In this document: positions 24,498 to 33,050 of the stretch, piece by piece
How positions within the stretch are numbered: the first letter of the stretch is position 1
How the letters are laid out: each line of letters opens with the position of its first letter
Origin: Pseudomonas sp. Teo4
Lineage (GTDB): Bacteria > Pseudomonadota > Gammaproteobacteria > Pseudomonadales > Pseudomonadaceae
Assembly: GCF_034387475.1 (NCBI RefSeq)
Contig: NZ_JAXCIL010000003.1
Coordinates: 1 to 64,000, forward strand
Direction: 5' to 3'
Length of the DNA stretch: 64,000 nucleotides
Position numbers and translations under genes: made by a program
The notes under the pieces: model-generated
The model's database searches: none
What the model saw: the letters and a program-made list of their open reading frames with translations, nothing else
What the model was told of the DNA's origin: nothing

Positions 24498-24517
24498 TAG
24501 ATACTATGACGAAAGTC
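24498..24517 (-). promoter_or_regulatory. GACTTTCRTT-type promoter element in front of repA
   Basis: Minus strand GACTTTCGTCATAGTATCTA with the hexamer 31 bp upstream of the repA start. Confidence 0.6.
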
Positions 24518-24801
24518 AAAAATGATCAAGAAACGAACAAAACAGACAGACAGACAACCTCTCGCGAGCTGCGGTGCTTGAGGTCCACTCCACTCCGGTC
24601 CGGTCCGGTTGCAGGTACCCGCTCGGTCGAATTTTGCGGTAGTTAAACCGCTGTTTAAATTCTAGTCAATATATTTTCACACACATACAAAAACTTTCTG
24701 GATTGGATCCCATGTCTGTTTGTCTGTTTCTTTTTTAAACAAACAAACAGATATTTAGAGGCTGCTAAGTGTTTGATTTTAAAGGGTTTTATTGGGGTTA
24801 A

Positions 24802-25475
24802 GGTGAACGTTTATGGGGTGAGGGTGAATATATATGGGGTGAGAAGTGAAAACTTATGGGGCGAAGGTGAAAGTTTATGGGGAGCAATGGTGAAAGGCTA
24901 TGGGGTGAGAGGTGAATGGATGTGGGGCGAAAGGTGAATGGATGTGGGGAGCGTGAAGTGAACGTTTATGGGGCCTCCTGAGCAAAGGTGAAAGCATATG
25001 GGGCCATTTGAAGGCTACTGGTCGAGCACCAGGATCGGGGGAAAGGTGAACGTTTATGGGGAGGTTAGGAGGTGTAGCCCCTTAAAAGGTGAACGTTTAT
25101 GGGGTTGAGCGTGAGTTGTGGATCTGACAACGGGTCGGCATCCGACCAGGCCACTGAAATGAGTCACCGTTCGATGCCCCGATGAGGCGCGGAAGGTGGC
25201 AAAGGTGAAAAAATATGGGGAGGCCATCAAGCGCGGCATAAACCCCAGTAAATACAGGCGTCTGCGGGGTACTTTTTATTTAAAGGGTGAACATTTATGG
25301 GCAGGCAGCCGATCTCCCGTTGGCCATAAACAAGCAGCCACATGTGACCTAAATCCCGCCAAAGGTGAACGTTTATGGGGTTGGCTTGGGGAGGAGAGCA
25401 TGAAAGGTGAACGCATATGGGGCGGCAAATCGTGTCTGGGGGGATCGTGGGTGGCAAAGGTGAATGGATATGGGG
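24802..25475 (+). repeat. Array of 16 RepA iterons
   Basis: 17-bp direct repeats, consensus GGTGAANGNNTATGGGG, starting at 24802, 24823, 24845, 24866, 24889, 24911, 24933, 24957, 24987, 25045, 25088, 25204, 25286, 25364, 25406 and 25459. The first eight are spaced 21-24 bp (two helical turns); the rest are irregular. Copies at 24845 and 24957 begin AGTGAA, and the one at 25286 ends in C. They are not CRISPR repeats because spacers are short and unequal. Confidence 0.92.
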
Positions 25476-25490
25476 CCGATGGCTTATTTT

Positions 25491-25510
25491 GACTTTTGTT
25501 GTGCTATCCG
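25491..25510 (+). promoter_or_regulatory. GACTTTCRTT-type promoter element after oriV
   Basis: GACTTTTGTTGTGCTATCCG, 61 bp before the start of the 51-residue gene at 25571. Confidence 0.5.
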
Positions 25511-25570
25511 CGATGCTTTTAGGCGACATAAACCAATTTTGCGGCTTTCGCCGTATGGGAGAGGTTCGCT

Positions 25571-25726
25571 ATGCAAGGTCCGCTGCCGTTGTTCGATGTG
25601 CCGAAAGACAACACGGGGGTCAGCCGCGGTATGTTCGCTGTGGCTTCCAGTACCAGTAACCGGCCGAAGCTTGATCTGGCTGATCTGCCGTCTCCGCCGC
25701 AGAACGGCACTCTGCGCCCCCGCTAA
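25571..25726 (+). CDS. Small unknown protein, 51 residues
   Basis: An ORF beginning MQGPLPLFDVPKDNTG and ending NGTLRPR. GGAGAGG sits at ideal distance from the ATG, a promoter-like element lies upstream and the next gene starts 20 bp after its stop. It is proline-rich and hydrophilic, without a signal or membrane segment. Function unknown. Confidence 0.6.
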   Translation: MQGPLPLFDVPKDNTGVSRGMFAVASSTSNRPKLDLADLPSPPQNGTLRPR

Positions 25727-25746
25727 CCAGGTAGGGGAGCGAATAC

Positions 25747-26265
25747 ATGTCTTCTACCTATGCAGAGAACGAGGTGTTCAGTTTCTGTGGGCACCTTGAA
25801 GGAGAGCTCGGTGGCGAGCTGAAGAGTGGATACGCCGTTGCACAGTCGGCCGAGGAGGCAATTCGGTCGATGCGGGAATGTGGTTTCTACATCTCGGCGA
25901 TCACTTCATTGGCTGAGGTGAAACAGACCGTTTCCATCCTGGAGCTCATCGCTCATCGCCATCCTGATATCGAGCCGACTGATTACGTAGACGTCTATCC
26001 GGCAGAGATCCAGCCCTATCCTGAAAGCAACGTGTTCTGCTTCACGGGGCATGTGGTCGATGCGTTTGGGGCATTGAAGGCTGGTTTCATTGTGGCCAGC
26101 GATGTCGACTTCGTTGTGACCTACCTGAAAGGACTGGGTTTTGTTGTCGAGTCGGCAACGTCCTTGGAGCAGCTCCGCCAGGCAATGGCGGACATGATGG
26201 CGATAGCCGACGACGATGCCTCGTTCGACCACAGCTGCGTGGTCAATTTCAAATCGGCCGCCTGA
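25747..26265 (+). CDS. Unknown protein with an internal tandem duplication, 172 residues
   Basis: Two copies of a module of about 60 residues. Copy 1 (about 8-68) has NEVFSFCGHLEGELGGELKSGY and GFYISAITSLAEVKQ; copy 2 (about 93-155) has SNVFCFTGHVVDAFGALKAGF and GFVVESATSLEQLRQ. Each would be an alpha/beta fold of about one strand-helix-strand-helix. No known family recognised. A strong ribosome site (AGGTAGGGGAGC) precedes it. It sits between oriV and the transfer operon. Confidence 0.75.
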   Translation: MSSTYAENEVFSFCGHLEGELGGELKSGYAVAQSAEEAIRSMRECGFYISAITSLAEVKQTVSILELIAHRHPDIEPTDYVDVYPAEIQPYPESNVFCFTGHVVDAFGALKAGFIVASDVDFVVTYLKGLGFVVESATSLEQLRQAMADMMAIADDDASFDHSCVVNFKSAA

Positions 26266-26327
26266 GGGCGGCCCCATCCTCAGTAGCATCTCAACCCGAC
26301 AACAGGAAAAAGTGCGGTGTCCATTCG

Positions 26328-26356
26328 TTGACACTAAAGGTATTTTTGCGTATTTT
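26328..26356 (+). promoter_or_regulatory. Sigma-70 promoter of the dotI-dotO operon
   Basis: TTGACA, 17-bp spacer, TATTTT. A reverse-oriented GACTTTCRTT element (26362-26381) lies directly downstream, over the expected transcription start, where it could act as an operator. Confidence 0.7.
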
Positions 26357-26398
26357 CCGCATCTATCAACTAATGAAAGTCGTTGGGGTTCGTTCGGT

Positions 26399-27052
26399 AT
26401 GTCAGGTACTTCACCACGCGATGACGAGCACTGCCTGGATCTGAGCCGTCTGCAGTTCTACAAGAAATACTTCGGCAAACTGCTGAACGCCCTGATCTTC
26501 TCTATTGTGCTGAACTTCGTCACCGGCGGTGCTTTCGTCTGGGTCAAAACCCGTGACGTCGAGCGTGAGTACTTCGGCCAGGACTCGGTGACTGGAAGGC
26601 TCACGCAGATGGTTCCGCTGAGCGAACCCTTTGTATCGCCCCAGAAACTGTTGGACTGGACAGTCGAATGTGTTGCTGGTGCGAACAGCTACGACTTCGT
26701 GCACTCGCAGAAGCAGCTGCAGCGCAACTCGCAGTGCTTCACTCCGGACGGCTGGTCGATGTTCATGGAAGCGCTGGACCGCTCCGGCAATCTGGACCTA
26801 GTCAAGAAACAGCGACTGGTGACCTCGGCGGTGCCCCTTGCTGCACCGGTGGTAACCAACCAAGGGATGCGCCGCGGTGTGTGGACCTGGCAGATCGAAG
26901 TTCCTTTCATCGTCAGTTTCCAGGGGGGGCAAGGTGGGCGAACCGTCGCCACTCAGAAAACGCTGGTGACGCTGCTTGTCACCCGGGTGAACCCGTTTGA
27001 AAGCCGCGATGGGCTGGGGATCGCGCAATACCTCGGGGGCGACCTTCGATGA
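26399..27052 (+). CDS. dotI: DotI/IcmL (TraM), inner-membrane secretion protein
   Basis: A 217-residue protein: a short cytoplasmic N-terminus, one membrane helix (about 33-52, LLNALIFSIVLNFVTGGAFVW) and a periplasmic NTF2-like domain with two cysteines (in TVECVAG and SQCFTPDG). This is the IcmL/TraM layout, and VPFIVSFQGG fits the family. The ATG at 26399 lacks a strong ribosome site but begins the conserved part. First gene of the second transfer operon; overlaps dotH by 4 bp. Confidence 0.88.
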   Translation: MSGTSPRDDEHCLDLSRLQFYKKYFGKLLNALIFSIVLNFVTGGAFVWVKTRDVEREYFGQDSVTGRLTQMVPLSEPFVSPQKLLDWTVECVAGANSYDFVHSQKQLQRNSQCFTPDGWSMFMEALDRSGNLDLVKKQRLVTSAVPLAAPVVTNQGMRRGVWTWQIEVPFIVSFQGGQGGRTVATQKTLVTLLVTRVNPFESRDGLGIAQYLGGDLR

Positions 27053-27969
27053 GCCGCCTGGTCAAAGTTTCAGCCGGCTTGATTTGGTTCGTCCTTTCGG
27101 CGGGCCCAGCGCATGCTGATACGGCTGAAAGTGTGCCTGGTCAGAATCCTGCCACCGCGGGGGAGATGGCTATTCCTGCGCTGCCACCGCTGCCGGACAT
27201 CAATGATGCCGCGTATCAGCAGGCCGTCGAGCAAGCTGCGCCTTTGACTCCTTCTCAGATCAGGAACCTACGGCAGCAGGTTGATGATACTGAGCGAGCA
27301 GCTGCGGCCCTCCCGCGATTCTTCCCGAAAATCGTCACCAATTCGGTGACGGTGTCGCTTTCGCCGGGCGCTACCCCGCAAGTAGTCCGCTTATTCAGTG
27401 GTTTTGTCACAACGCTGATGGTTGTTGACCAGGCAGGTAACCCGTTAATCGTCAAAACAGTCGATATCGGAGGCGGGGACAAAGACTTCACAGTCACCTG
27501 GGAAAAGGATGCTGAAAAGTCAGGCTCTAACTACGTGAAGATTTCGCCCAAGTCACCTTACGCTTTTGGCAACGTATCAATCACTTTGGTTGACGTGAGC
27601 GTTCCTATTTCACTGACTCTGGTAAGTGGTCAGCGGGAAGTTGATGATCGAGTAGATGTCCGTGTTCAGGGGATCGGCAATATTGCGACCGCAGCTCTGC
27701 CTAAAGGAGTCGCGCCTGCAATCCTCACCATGCTGTCGGGATTCGGCCCTGACGGCGCCAAGCTACTGACTAGCTCGAATACGGAAGTGATGGCATGGGA
27801 ATACAAAGATAAGTTTTTTGTGCGGACGAACTATGCACTTTTGTCCCCAGCTTATCTTTCTATGCAGCGATCACCGGATGGAATTGCTGTTTATGAGATA
27901 CCTCGGACTCCTGTCGTTGTTGCGCTGAGCAATGGGGCTCCACTTAACGTCAGTCTGAGCGGCTATTGA
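27049..27969 (+). CDS. dotH: DotH/IcmK (TraN), outer-membrane core protein
   Basis: A 306-residue exported protein with a signal peptide ending AGPAHA, a proline-rich spacer, the helical DotH region (QIRNLRQQVDDTERAAA) and a C-terminal beta domain. With DotC and DotD it forms the outer ring of the type IVB core. KIVTNSVTVSLSPGATPQVV is typical of the family. It follows dotI with a 4-bp overlap. Confidence 0.88.
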   Translation: MSRLVKVSAGLIWFVLSAGPAHADTAESVPGQNPATAGEMAIPALPPLPDINDAAYQQAVEQAAPLTPSQIRNLRQQVDDTERAAAALPRFFPKIVTNSVTVSLSPGATPQVVRLFSGFVTTLMVVDQAGNPLIVKTVDIGGGDKDFTVTWEKDAEKSGSNYVKISPKSPYAFGNVSITLVDVSVPISLTLVSGQREVDDRVDVRVQGIGNIATAALPKGVAPAILTMLSGFGPDGAKLLTSSNTEVMAWEYKDKFFVRTNYALLSPAYLSMQRSPDGIAVYEIPRTPVVVALSNGAPLNVSLSGY

Positions 27970-27971
27970 TT

Positions 27972-29207
27972 ATGGCGGATAAGATTTCGAAGTTGGATAA
28001 TCTGAAAGTTGCCCTAAGTGATGGGCCTACCAGGTTGATCTATGGTGGTTCTTTTTTGATTATGTTGATAGCTGCGGGGGCTGGTTATTGGCTCTTCACG
28101 AGCAACAAGAAAACCAATGCAGATCCGAGCTACGTCAATAGCTACCAAGGGCTCCAAGGTCCGGCTGTCATGAGTGGTGGTGGGCCAATGCCCCAGTCTA
28201 CCCCTCAGTATGACGCATACATTGCTCAGGAAAATTCCGACAATGTTCGAGCTGCTGTTCAATCCGGCAGCAGCGCGGTCCCTACTGTCCGAACTGGCGT
28301 AACCGAGACCGTCATTGAGGATGCTGCGCCGCCAAAGAAAAAGGCGCCGGAGGAAGATCCGGAAGCAGTCCGACGTCGTAACGAAGAGCGCGAGAAGCAG
28401 CTGGCTGATGCGCAGAAACGTTATGACGAGGCCAGGCGCGCTAATGACGAGGCGATCAAGGCCCGCAAAGAGGCTATGAGCCAACAAGTCGGTTTGCTAG
28501 TAAAAAACTGGGAGCCTTCCTCCCATAAAACACTTGATATTTACTCGACAGCGACGGCTAACACGGCTTCAGGGGTTGGAGGAAAAGGGCAGGTCGGTGC
28601 TGCTTCAAATGTGCAGCAGACACCAGCGCTGAAGCTCGCCCGGGCTGGTGATTTGCAATGTGGGCAAGTTGATACTGCAGTTAATACTGACGAGCCAGGG
28701 CCGGTTCTTGCCACGATATGGCAAGAAGGCGAGCTGAAGCGTACCAAGCTGCTCGGTAAGATTGAAACAGGTCAAAACGCCCAAAAAGCAACTTTGCATT
28801 TTACTACCGCAAATATTCCTGGTGTGAATGGATCTGTCCAAGTCGATGCTTATGCAGTCGATCCGAATACCGCTAGAACTGCTCTGGCCACTGATGTCGA
28901 TAATCACCTGGTTCAGCGCTATGGCCTGTTCCTCGCTGCAACTTTTCTAGAAGGATATGGCACTGCAATTATGCAGGCTGGCCAGAATCAACAACTTGTA
29001 GCGAGTCCCAGCGGGACTGTCGTCCAAACCGATGCTTTGGATAACACGCAAATTCTTTCTGCTGCGGCTGGGAATGTAGGTAAAAGAGTTGCCGATAGCC
29101 TGGCCGATGGGGTTAACAGAAAACCAACGATTACTATCGACTCGGGAACTGCCGTCTGCTTCCTGTTCATGAATGATGTTGAAATTAAGGGCGAGGGGAA
29201 TAAGTAA
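27972..29207 (+). CDS. dotG: DotG/IcmE (TraO), VirB10-like core channel protein
   Basis: A 411-residue protein: short cytoplasmic N-terminus, one membrane helix (about 20-38), a charged coiled-coil stretch rich in Glu, Arg and Lys (about 115-165) and a C-terminal VirB10/TraO beta-barrel domain containing LARAGDLQCGQVDTAVNTDEPGP and FLAATFLEGYGTAI. It spans the periplasm and links both membranes. The ATG at 27972 was preferred over a TTG two codons earlier. The stop overlaps the next start. Confidence 0.9.
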   Translation: MADKISKLDNLKVALSDGPTRLIYGGSFLIMLIAAGAGYWLFTSNKKTNADPSYVNSYQGLQGPAVMSGGGPMPQSTPQYDAYIAQENSDNVRAAVQSGSSAVPTVRTGVTETVIEDAAPPKKKAPEEDPEAVRRRNEEREKQLADAQKRYDEARRANDEAIKARKEAMSQQVGLLVKNWEPSSHKTLDIYSTATANTASGVGGKGQVGAASNVQQTPALKLARAGDLQCGQVDTAVNTDEPGPVLATIWQEGELKRTKLLGKIETGQNAQKATLHFTTANIPGVNGSVQVDAYAVDPNTARTALATDVDNHLVQRYGLFLAATFLEGYGTAIMQAGQNQQLVASPSGTVVQTDALDNTQILSAAAGNVGKRVADSLADGVNRKPTITIDSGTAVCFLFMNDVEIKGEGNK

Positions 29208-30136
29208 TGAGTATTGATCAGGAAGATATTCTCGGGCAACAGAATGAGTTCGATGAGGACGATGCCCCGCCTGCCGACAAGAAAAAGAGCAACAAGAACG
29301 GTCAACTGATGACCTACGGGATGTACGTTGTTGCGGCTCTCGTTGTTGGCCTCGCATTGTTCAAGATATTCGGCCCCCGGTTCTTCCATAGCAATGACCA
29401 AGGTTATGGGACCGCCCCGATCACTATCGATCAGCCTTCTGGCCAAGGGGCAGGGCAGTACGGCTACCAGGGGCAGGGGTATCAGCCGCAACCGAATCCC
29501 CCCTCTCCCGTGCCGGAGCCGGTTGGCCAGTACCAGCAGGCGCAGAACTATGTGGCAGATCCACAAGTGCAGGCCGCGCTGCCGGTATCCGAATCGCCGG
29601 CACCACCGGTTATGCAGCAGCCTGTTGCTCCGGTCGGACAAGCTGCGCAGATACAGCCGCACGTAACGATGGAGCCGCAAGCTGCAACGGCGGCTCCGGT
29701 GCCGACATCGGGCCAGGAAATGGCTTCGATTGCTCAGGTTCAAAAACAGTTGGAGCAGCAAGATATTCAGTTGAAGGCAATTCAGGAAACGCTGGACGAA
29801 ATCAAGAAGTCGCTGCCGAAAACCGCTGCCAAGCCGGCGCCGAAGCCTAGTTCCGCAAGTAAGTCCAGCACTTCTCAAGCAGCCTCGCAGAAGAAGCCAC
29901 AACCGCAACCCCAGCGTCAGGTTCAGAAGTCTCAGGCTGGATCGGGCCAGCAGAAAAATTCGCCTGCCAGCATGTCGCTCAAGGCCGTGCTCGAAGGTCG
30001 AGCGTGGTTCGTGACGAAGGGAGGGGAGAGCATCAGCGTTTCCGTTGGCGACACGATCCCAGGAGTTGGCTCCGTGCAGCGCATTGATCCAGACCAAGGG
30101 CAAGTGATCATGTCCAACGGCGTCGTCTACCGCTGA
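29207..30136 (+). CDS. IcmG/DotF-like (TraP) inner-membrane protein
   Basis: A 309-residue protein with an acidic cytoplasmic N-terminus, a membrane helix (about 37-54), a long Pro/Gln/Ala-rich periplasmic stalk, a short coiled coil (IAQVQKQLEQQDIQLKAIQ, about 178-205) and a small C-terminal beta domain (RAWFVTKGGESISVSVGDTI). Gene order (after dotG) and layout match TraP/IcmG; the low-complexity stalk prevents a firmer call. Confidence 0.72.
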   Translation: MSIDQEDILGQQNEFDEDDAPPADKKKSNKNGQLMTYGMYVVAALVVGLALFKIFGPRFFHSNDQGYGTAPITIDQPSGQGAGQYGYQGQGYQPQPNPPSPVPEPVGQYQQAQNYVADPQVQAALPVSESPAPPVMQQPVAPVGQAAQIQPHVTMEPQAATAAPVPTSGQEMASIAQVQKQLEQQDIQLKAIQETLDEIKKSLPKTAAKPAPKPSSASKSSTSQAASQKKPQPQPQRQVQKSQAGSGQQKNSPASMSLKAVLEGRAWFVTKGGESISVSVGDTIPGVGSVQRIDPDQGQVIMSNGVVYR

Positions 30137-30146
30137 GGCCGCTGAG

Positions 30147-30680
30147 ATGATCGACGCCTCGACGATGCTGGCCAGCTTCGCCCAGCAGTTCCCCGGACTG
30201 GAGGATCTGTTGAACGCGGTTGTGGCTTTGCTGGGCCTAGTACTGACTGGCAACGCAGTTTTTAAAGCAATCCAAGTTGATAAGACGGGTGGCCAGGGTA
30301 TGACCTGGACCACGCCGATTATGTATTTCTTCTGCGGCGTGGCACTTTTCAACTTCGCGGCAAGTATTGACACCGCTTTGGACTCATTTTGGGGTGGCTC
30401 GGTATCGGTGAAGAACCTCATGAGCTATCAAGGCTCGGCAAATATGCCGGCTCAAACTTCAGAGTTGATTGGGGTCATTGTTCTTTGCCTCCGGTTCTAC
30501 GGATACATCACCTATGCCCGAGGCTGGATGAGTATGCGGCGGATTGGAAGTGGTCAGAACGGAAGTGATGAGGTTTTCAAAAAATCGTTTATCCGATTAG
30601 TGGCTGGTGTAGCGCTAATCAACATCGTCGGTACAGTAAATATGTTCTCTGAGACCTTCGGTTTCGGGGAAGTTCTATAG
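30147..30680 (+). CDS. TraQ-like (IcmC/DotE family) membrane protein
   Basis: A 177-residue protein with four hydrophobic segments (about 20-45, 55-78, 100-125 and 145-165). Order after the icmG-like gene, length and the pattern LIGVIVLCLRFYGYITYARGW match TraQ of IncI1 and the IcmC/DotV membrane proteins of Dot/Icm. It should be an inner-membrane component; its exact task is unknown. Confidence 0.7.
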   Translation: MIDASTMLASFAQQFPGLEDLLNAVVALLGLVLTGNAVFKAIQVDKTGGQGMTWTTPIMYFFCGVALFNFAASIDTALDSFWGGSVSVKNLMSYQGSANMPAQTSELIGVIVLCLRFYGYITYARGWMSMRRIGSGQNGSDEVFKKSFIRLVAGVALINIVGTVNMFSETFGFGEVL

Positions 30681-30697
30681 AGAAAGGAGACCATCCT

Positions 30698-31090
30698 ATG
30701 AAAGTAATGAGTACGCTGCGCGGTTTTTGGAACAAGGCGAAAGTTTGTTTTTACTCTACCAGCGCAATGGCGATGCTGGCCTTTACCGAGCTTGCTCACG
30801 GCGAGGGTGTAGGTGCAATCGGTCGTCGCGCAGCCACTGAAGCTGACGGCCTGGGGGTGGGAGCGCAGGCTTTGTTCGCGCTGGGTGGTTTGATCATGGT
30901 CGGCCTGTCGATCTTCGAGATCAAGAAATACAACAAAACCGATGGTGCGCAAGGGAAGATCTCAATGGCTGCCATTCTGCTGTTTGGCGGTGCTTTCCTG
31001 TTGTACATCGCAAGCGGGATCGAAACTGGCTCTGACACCATTTGGGGTGAAGGCGGCGGCGACAAGTCTCGTGTGCAGATCCAGCGTTAA
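30698..31090 (+). CDS. TraR-like (IcmD/DotP family) membrane protein
   Basis: A 130-residue protein with a signal-like first hydrophobic segment (about 22-36) and two further hydrophobic segments (about 58-75 and 88-106) around a loop with EIKKYNKTDG. This is the form of IcmD/TraR. A strong ribosome site (AAAGGAG) precedes it. Confidence 0.72.
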   Translation: MKVMSTLRGFWNKAKVCFYSTSAMAMLAFTELAHGEGVGAIGRRAATEADGLGVGAQALFALGGLIMVGLSIFEIKKYNKTDGAQGKISMAAILLFGGAFLLYIASGIETGSDTIWGEGGGDKSRVQIQR

Positions 31091-31104
31091 GGTGAGTTGG
31101 TAAA

Positions 31105-31818
31105 ATGATCGAGCTATCGGTTGTTCGTGACATCCGGAAAGCGCCTCTTATTCAGCACGGCTCTCGGCTGGACAAGAGCGCGGGTGAGTTGCGCAAGCAG
31201 GTTATTGCGCAAGGGCGCTTTGGACGTCGCTGTCATTTTTGCGATTTTGCATTCGGAACAACCGATAGTTTCGATATCCATAATCTGGATGGTGATCACA
31301 CGAATAATGAACTCGAAAACTTAGTTCCTGTTTGTGAGCTATGCCACGCGCCATTTCATCTCGATACGGTTTCTAAGAAATGGCCATCCGATCCTGGGAA
31401 AATTGTCTTCCTGCCTGAGCTGACTCAAGTTCAGCTCAACAATCTCTTGCAGGTGATTTTCTACTGCATGGCGATGCAGTCTGTTGCGGCTGGGCCGGAA
31501 AAGGTGGCTTCGACGGCGGAACAGGGTATTAACCCGCATACGGTCTACCGCCGTATCACCGACCGAGCCCACCAGGTCGAGATGAACTCGAAGGGGGAAA
31601 CTGTGCGGAAAGGCCTTTCGGACCCCTTGGTATGTAGCAGAGTTTTGCTGGACATGAGCGACGATGAGTACGAGCAGCGTAGTGTCCTTCTGGGTGGCTG
31701 TCGTTACGTTCCTGGAGCGGACTATTTCATCCAGCAAGCTGGCATGTGGTCTGGGAACGGTGCGTCTTTCAGTCGCCTGGATCTCGCGGCCTGGCCTGGC
31801 GTTGCAGGAGTGGCCTGA
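31105..31818 (+). CDS. icmJ: IcmJ/DotN (TraT)-like zinc protein with an HNH-type fold
   Basis: A 237-residue cytoplasmic protein. Cys43 and Cys46 (RRCHFC) and Cys77 and Cys80 (VCELCH) can bind one zinc, with the DIHNLDGDHTNNELENL segment between them, as in DotN, whose known structure resembles HNH nucleases but serves as part of the coupling complex with DotL. Order between traR and dotO supports the call. The next gene starts within its stop (TGATG). Confidence 0.78.
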   Translation: MIELSVVRDIRKAPLIQHGSRLDKSAGELRKQVIAQGRFGRRCHFCDFAFGTTDSFDIHNLDGDHTNNELENLVPVCELCHAPFHLDTVSKKWPSDPGKIVFLPELTQVQLNNLLQVIFYCMAMQSVAAGPEKVASTAEQGINPHTVYRRITDRAHQVEMNSKGETVRKGLSDPLVCSRVLLDMSDDEYEQRSVLLGGCRYVPGADYFIQQAGMWSGNGASFSRLDLAAWPGVAGVA

Positions 31819-33050
31819 TGGGGGTAGTCAGGCACGGTTGTGTCCGTTTCGATGCCGACGATCCGAATATGGGCGGTTGGGCGTCCGTGGAAGGTATGGA
31901 GGCGTTTCGTATTTCTTCTGTCGGGAACTTGGATAACGACACCCTCTGGTGGACGAATCTTTCGTTTTCGGCGATTTATGGTGCGAATTTACATAAGACG
32001 CCATATATAAAGAGGACAACCTATCTTAACTCGTGGCTGCAAGAGGGGCAGGCAGACATTTGCAGTGCTTGGGGTTTAATGCGGCGTAGCTACACCGAGA
32101 AACAAATCACGGAAATCCTTTCCGGTGTTTTTTCTCGGGTCATGTGGTACGCGAAAGGCGCCTACGGCATTGATGGCTCTCGTTCTGTTCCTATGCACGA
32201 CAATTTGGCGGACGAAATTCGGTGCAAGATCCTTCCAGATAAAGATCCACACATTGCGCCGGAAGTAGATGGTGCGCTGTCGGCTGCCCATCAGTATTAC
32301 ACTTATTGCCTGACGCCCCATTACAATCGGGAAGAAATGGTAGTGGTTCGATTTTCTGCGCCGGCAGTGGCGTATGCTCGCGAAATGCTGAGCATGATCG
32401 TACCCGGAGAACAAGTTGAGTATTTCTCTGCAGAACAGATAGCTCCAATCTCGGATAAAGTTCAATGGGTTGTGAATAACCCCCGCCCAGTGCTGGCTAA
32501 AGTATCCGTTTCAAATATAAATCCTGATTATGTGAACGTAATTGCTTTTGCTAACGGGGCAAAGGCTGGTAGTAACCGATCCTGGGTATCGCAGCCAGAA
32601 CTTCTACTACTTTCTCAGTACGCCCAGGTTGAAGTGGCATGTGCTTTTGTATTCAGCGGCTATGAAATGCTTGAGACGTCCTGCGAGCTGCCGATGTTCT
32701 CTGCTTTGCAGGCTATGAGTCCTGGAGCGGAGCTCTTGGCTATGAACCATTGGGTCGGTCTTTCACGTGAGAACTGCTATCGGCTTGAGCCTAAGAGTAC
32801 GGAGTATCGGGCAGTTTCCCCGCGTGCAGCCTGGATAACCGCGGTGGACCGTTTCTTGATGTTCACCTATGCGCTACAGCTTCATAAGGCCGGGTTCGCC
32901 ATCAGAAAGTATGGCGCGGGTAGCGTGACCTGTCTGGTGCCAAAGCATAATTTTAAGGATGCTTATGACATCGCATCTTCTATAGGTCTGCTTGCTCCTC
33001 CAAATATGTCGTCGGACATTGAAGTTCAAGAGGACTTACACAATGTCTGA
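31818..33050 (+). CDS. Unknown 410-residue protein in the transfer operon
   Basis: Not recognised. Soluble, without signal peptide or membrane helix; aromatic-rich with many Trp and Tyr. Blocks such as LPDKDPHIAPEVDGALSAAH and YNREEMVVVRFSAPAV look conserved-protein-like, and the length does not fit any Dot/Icm core component known to me. Translational coupling on both sides (1-bp overlap before, 8-bp overlap after) makes a transfer role very likely, perhaps coupling or substrate selection. The codon use is more AT-rich than in its neighbours. Confidence 0.72.
   Translation: MGVVRHGCVRFDADDPNMGGWASVEGMEAFRISSVGNLDNDTLWWTNLSFSAIYGANLHKTPYIKRTTYLNSWLQEGQADICSAWGLMRRSYTEKQITEILSGVFSRVMWYAKGAYGIDGSRSVPMHDNLADEIRCKILPDKDPHIAPEVDGALSAAHQYYTYCLTPHYNREEMVVVRFSAPAVAYAREMLSMIVPGEQVEYFSAEQIAPISDKVQWVVNNPRPVLAKVSVSNINPDYVNVIAFANGAKAGSNRSWVSQPELLLLSQYAQVEVACAFVFSGYEMLETSCELPMFSALQAMSPGAELLAMNHWVGLSRENCYRLEPKSTEYRAVSPRAAWITAVDRFLMFTYALQLHKAGFAIRKYGAGSVTCLVPKHNFKDAYDIASSIGLLAPPNMSSDIEVQEDLHNV

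Larger units (their letters stand above)
24468..25570. other. Replication origin region (oriV)
   Basis: 1.1 kb without a convincing gene. It contains the repA promoter element, an AT-rich stretch (about 24640-24790) with a DnaA-box-like ATTTTCACA (24673-24681), a 15-bp near-perfect inverted repeat of TCTGTTTG units (24715-24729 with 24737-24751), 16 direct iterons (24802-25475) and one TAGGTCAC-type site (25336-25349). The AT-rich part is the likely unwinding element. Confidence 0.8.

Noticed and set aside
25131..25140. DnaA box in the middle of oriV
   Set aside because: The sequence (AGATCCACA on the minus strand) matches only seven of nine positions of TTATCCACA; too weak to list as a feature.
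24802..25475. Possible CRISPR array
   Set aside because: The repeats are 17-bp iterons with unequal, often 4-7 bp gaps, beside a Rep_3 initiator; no cas genes.
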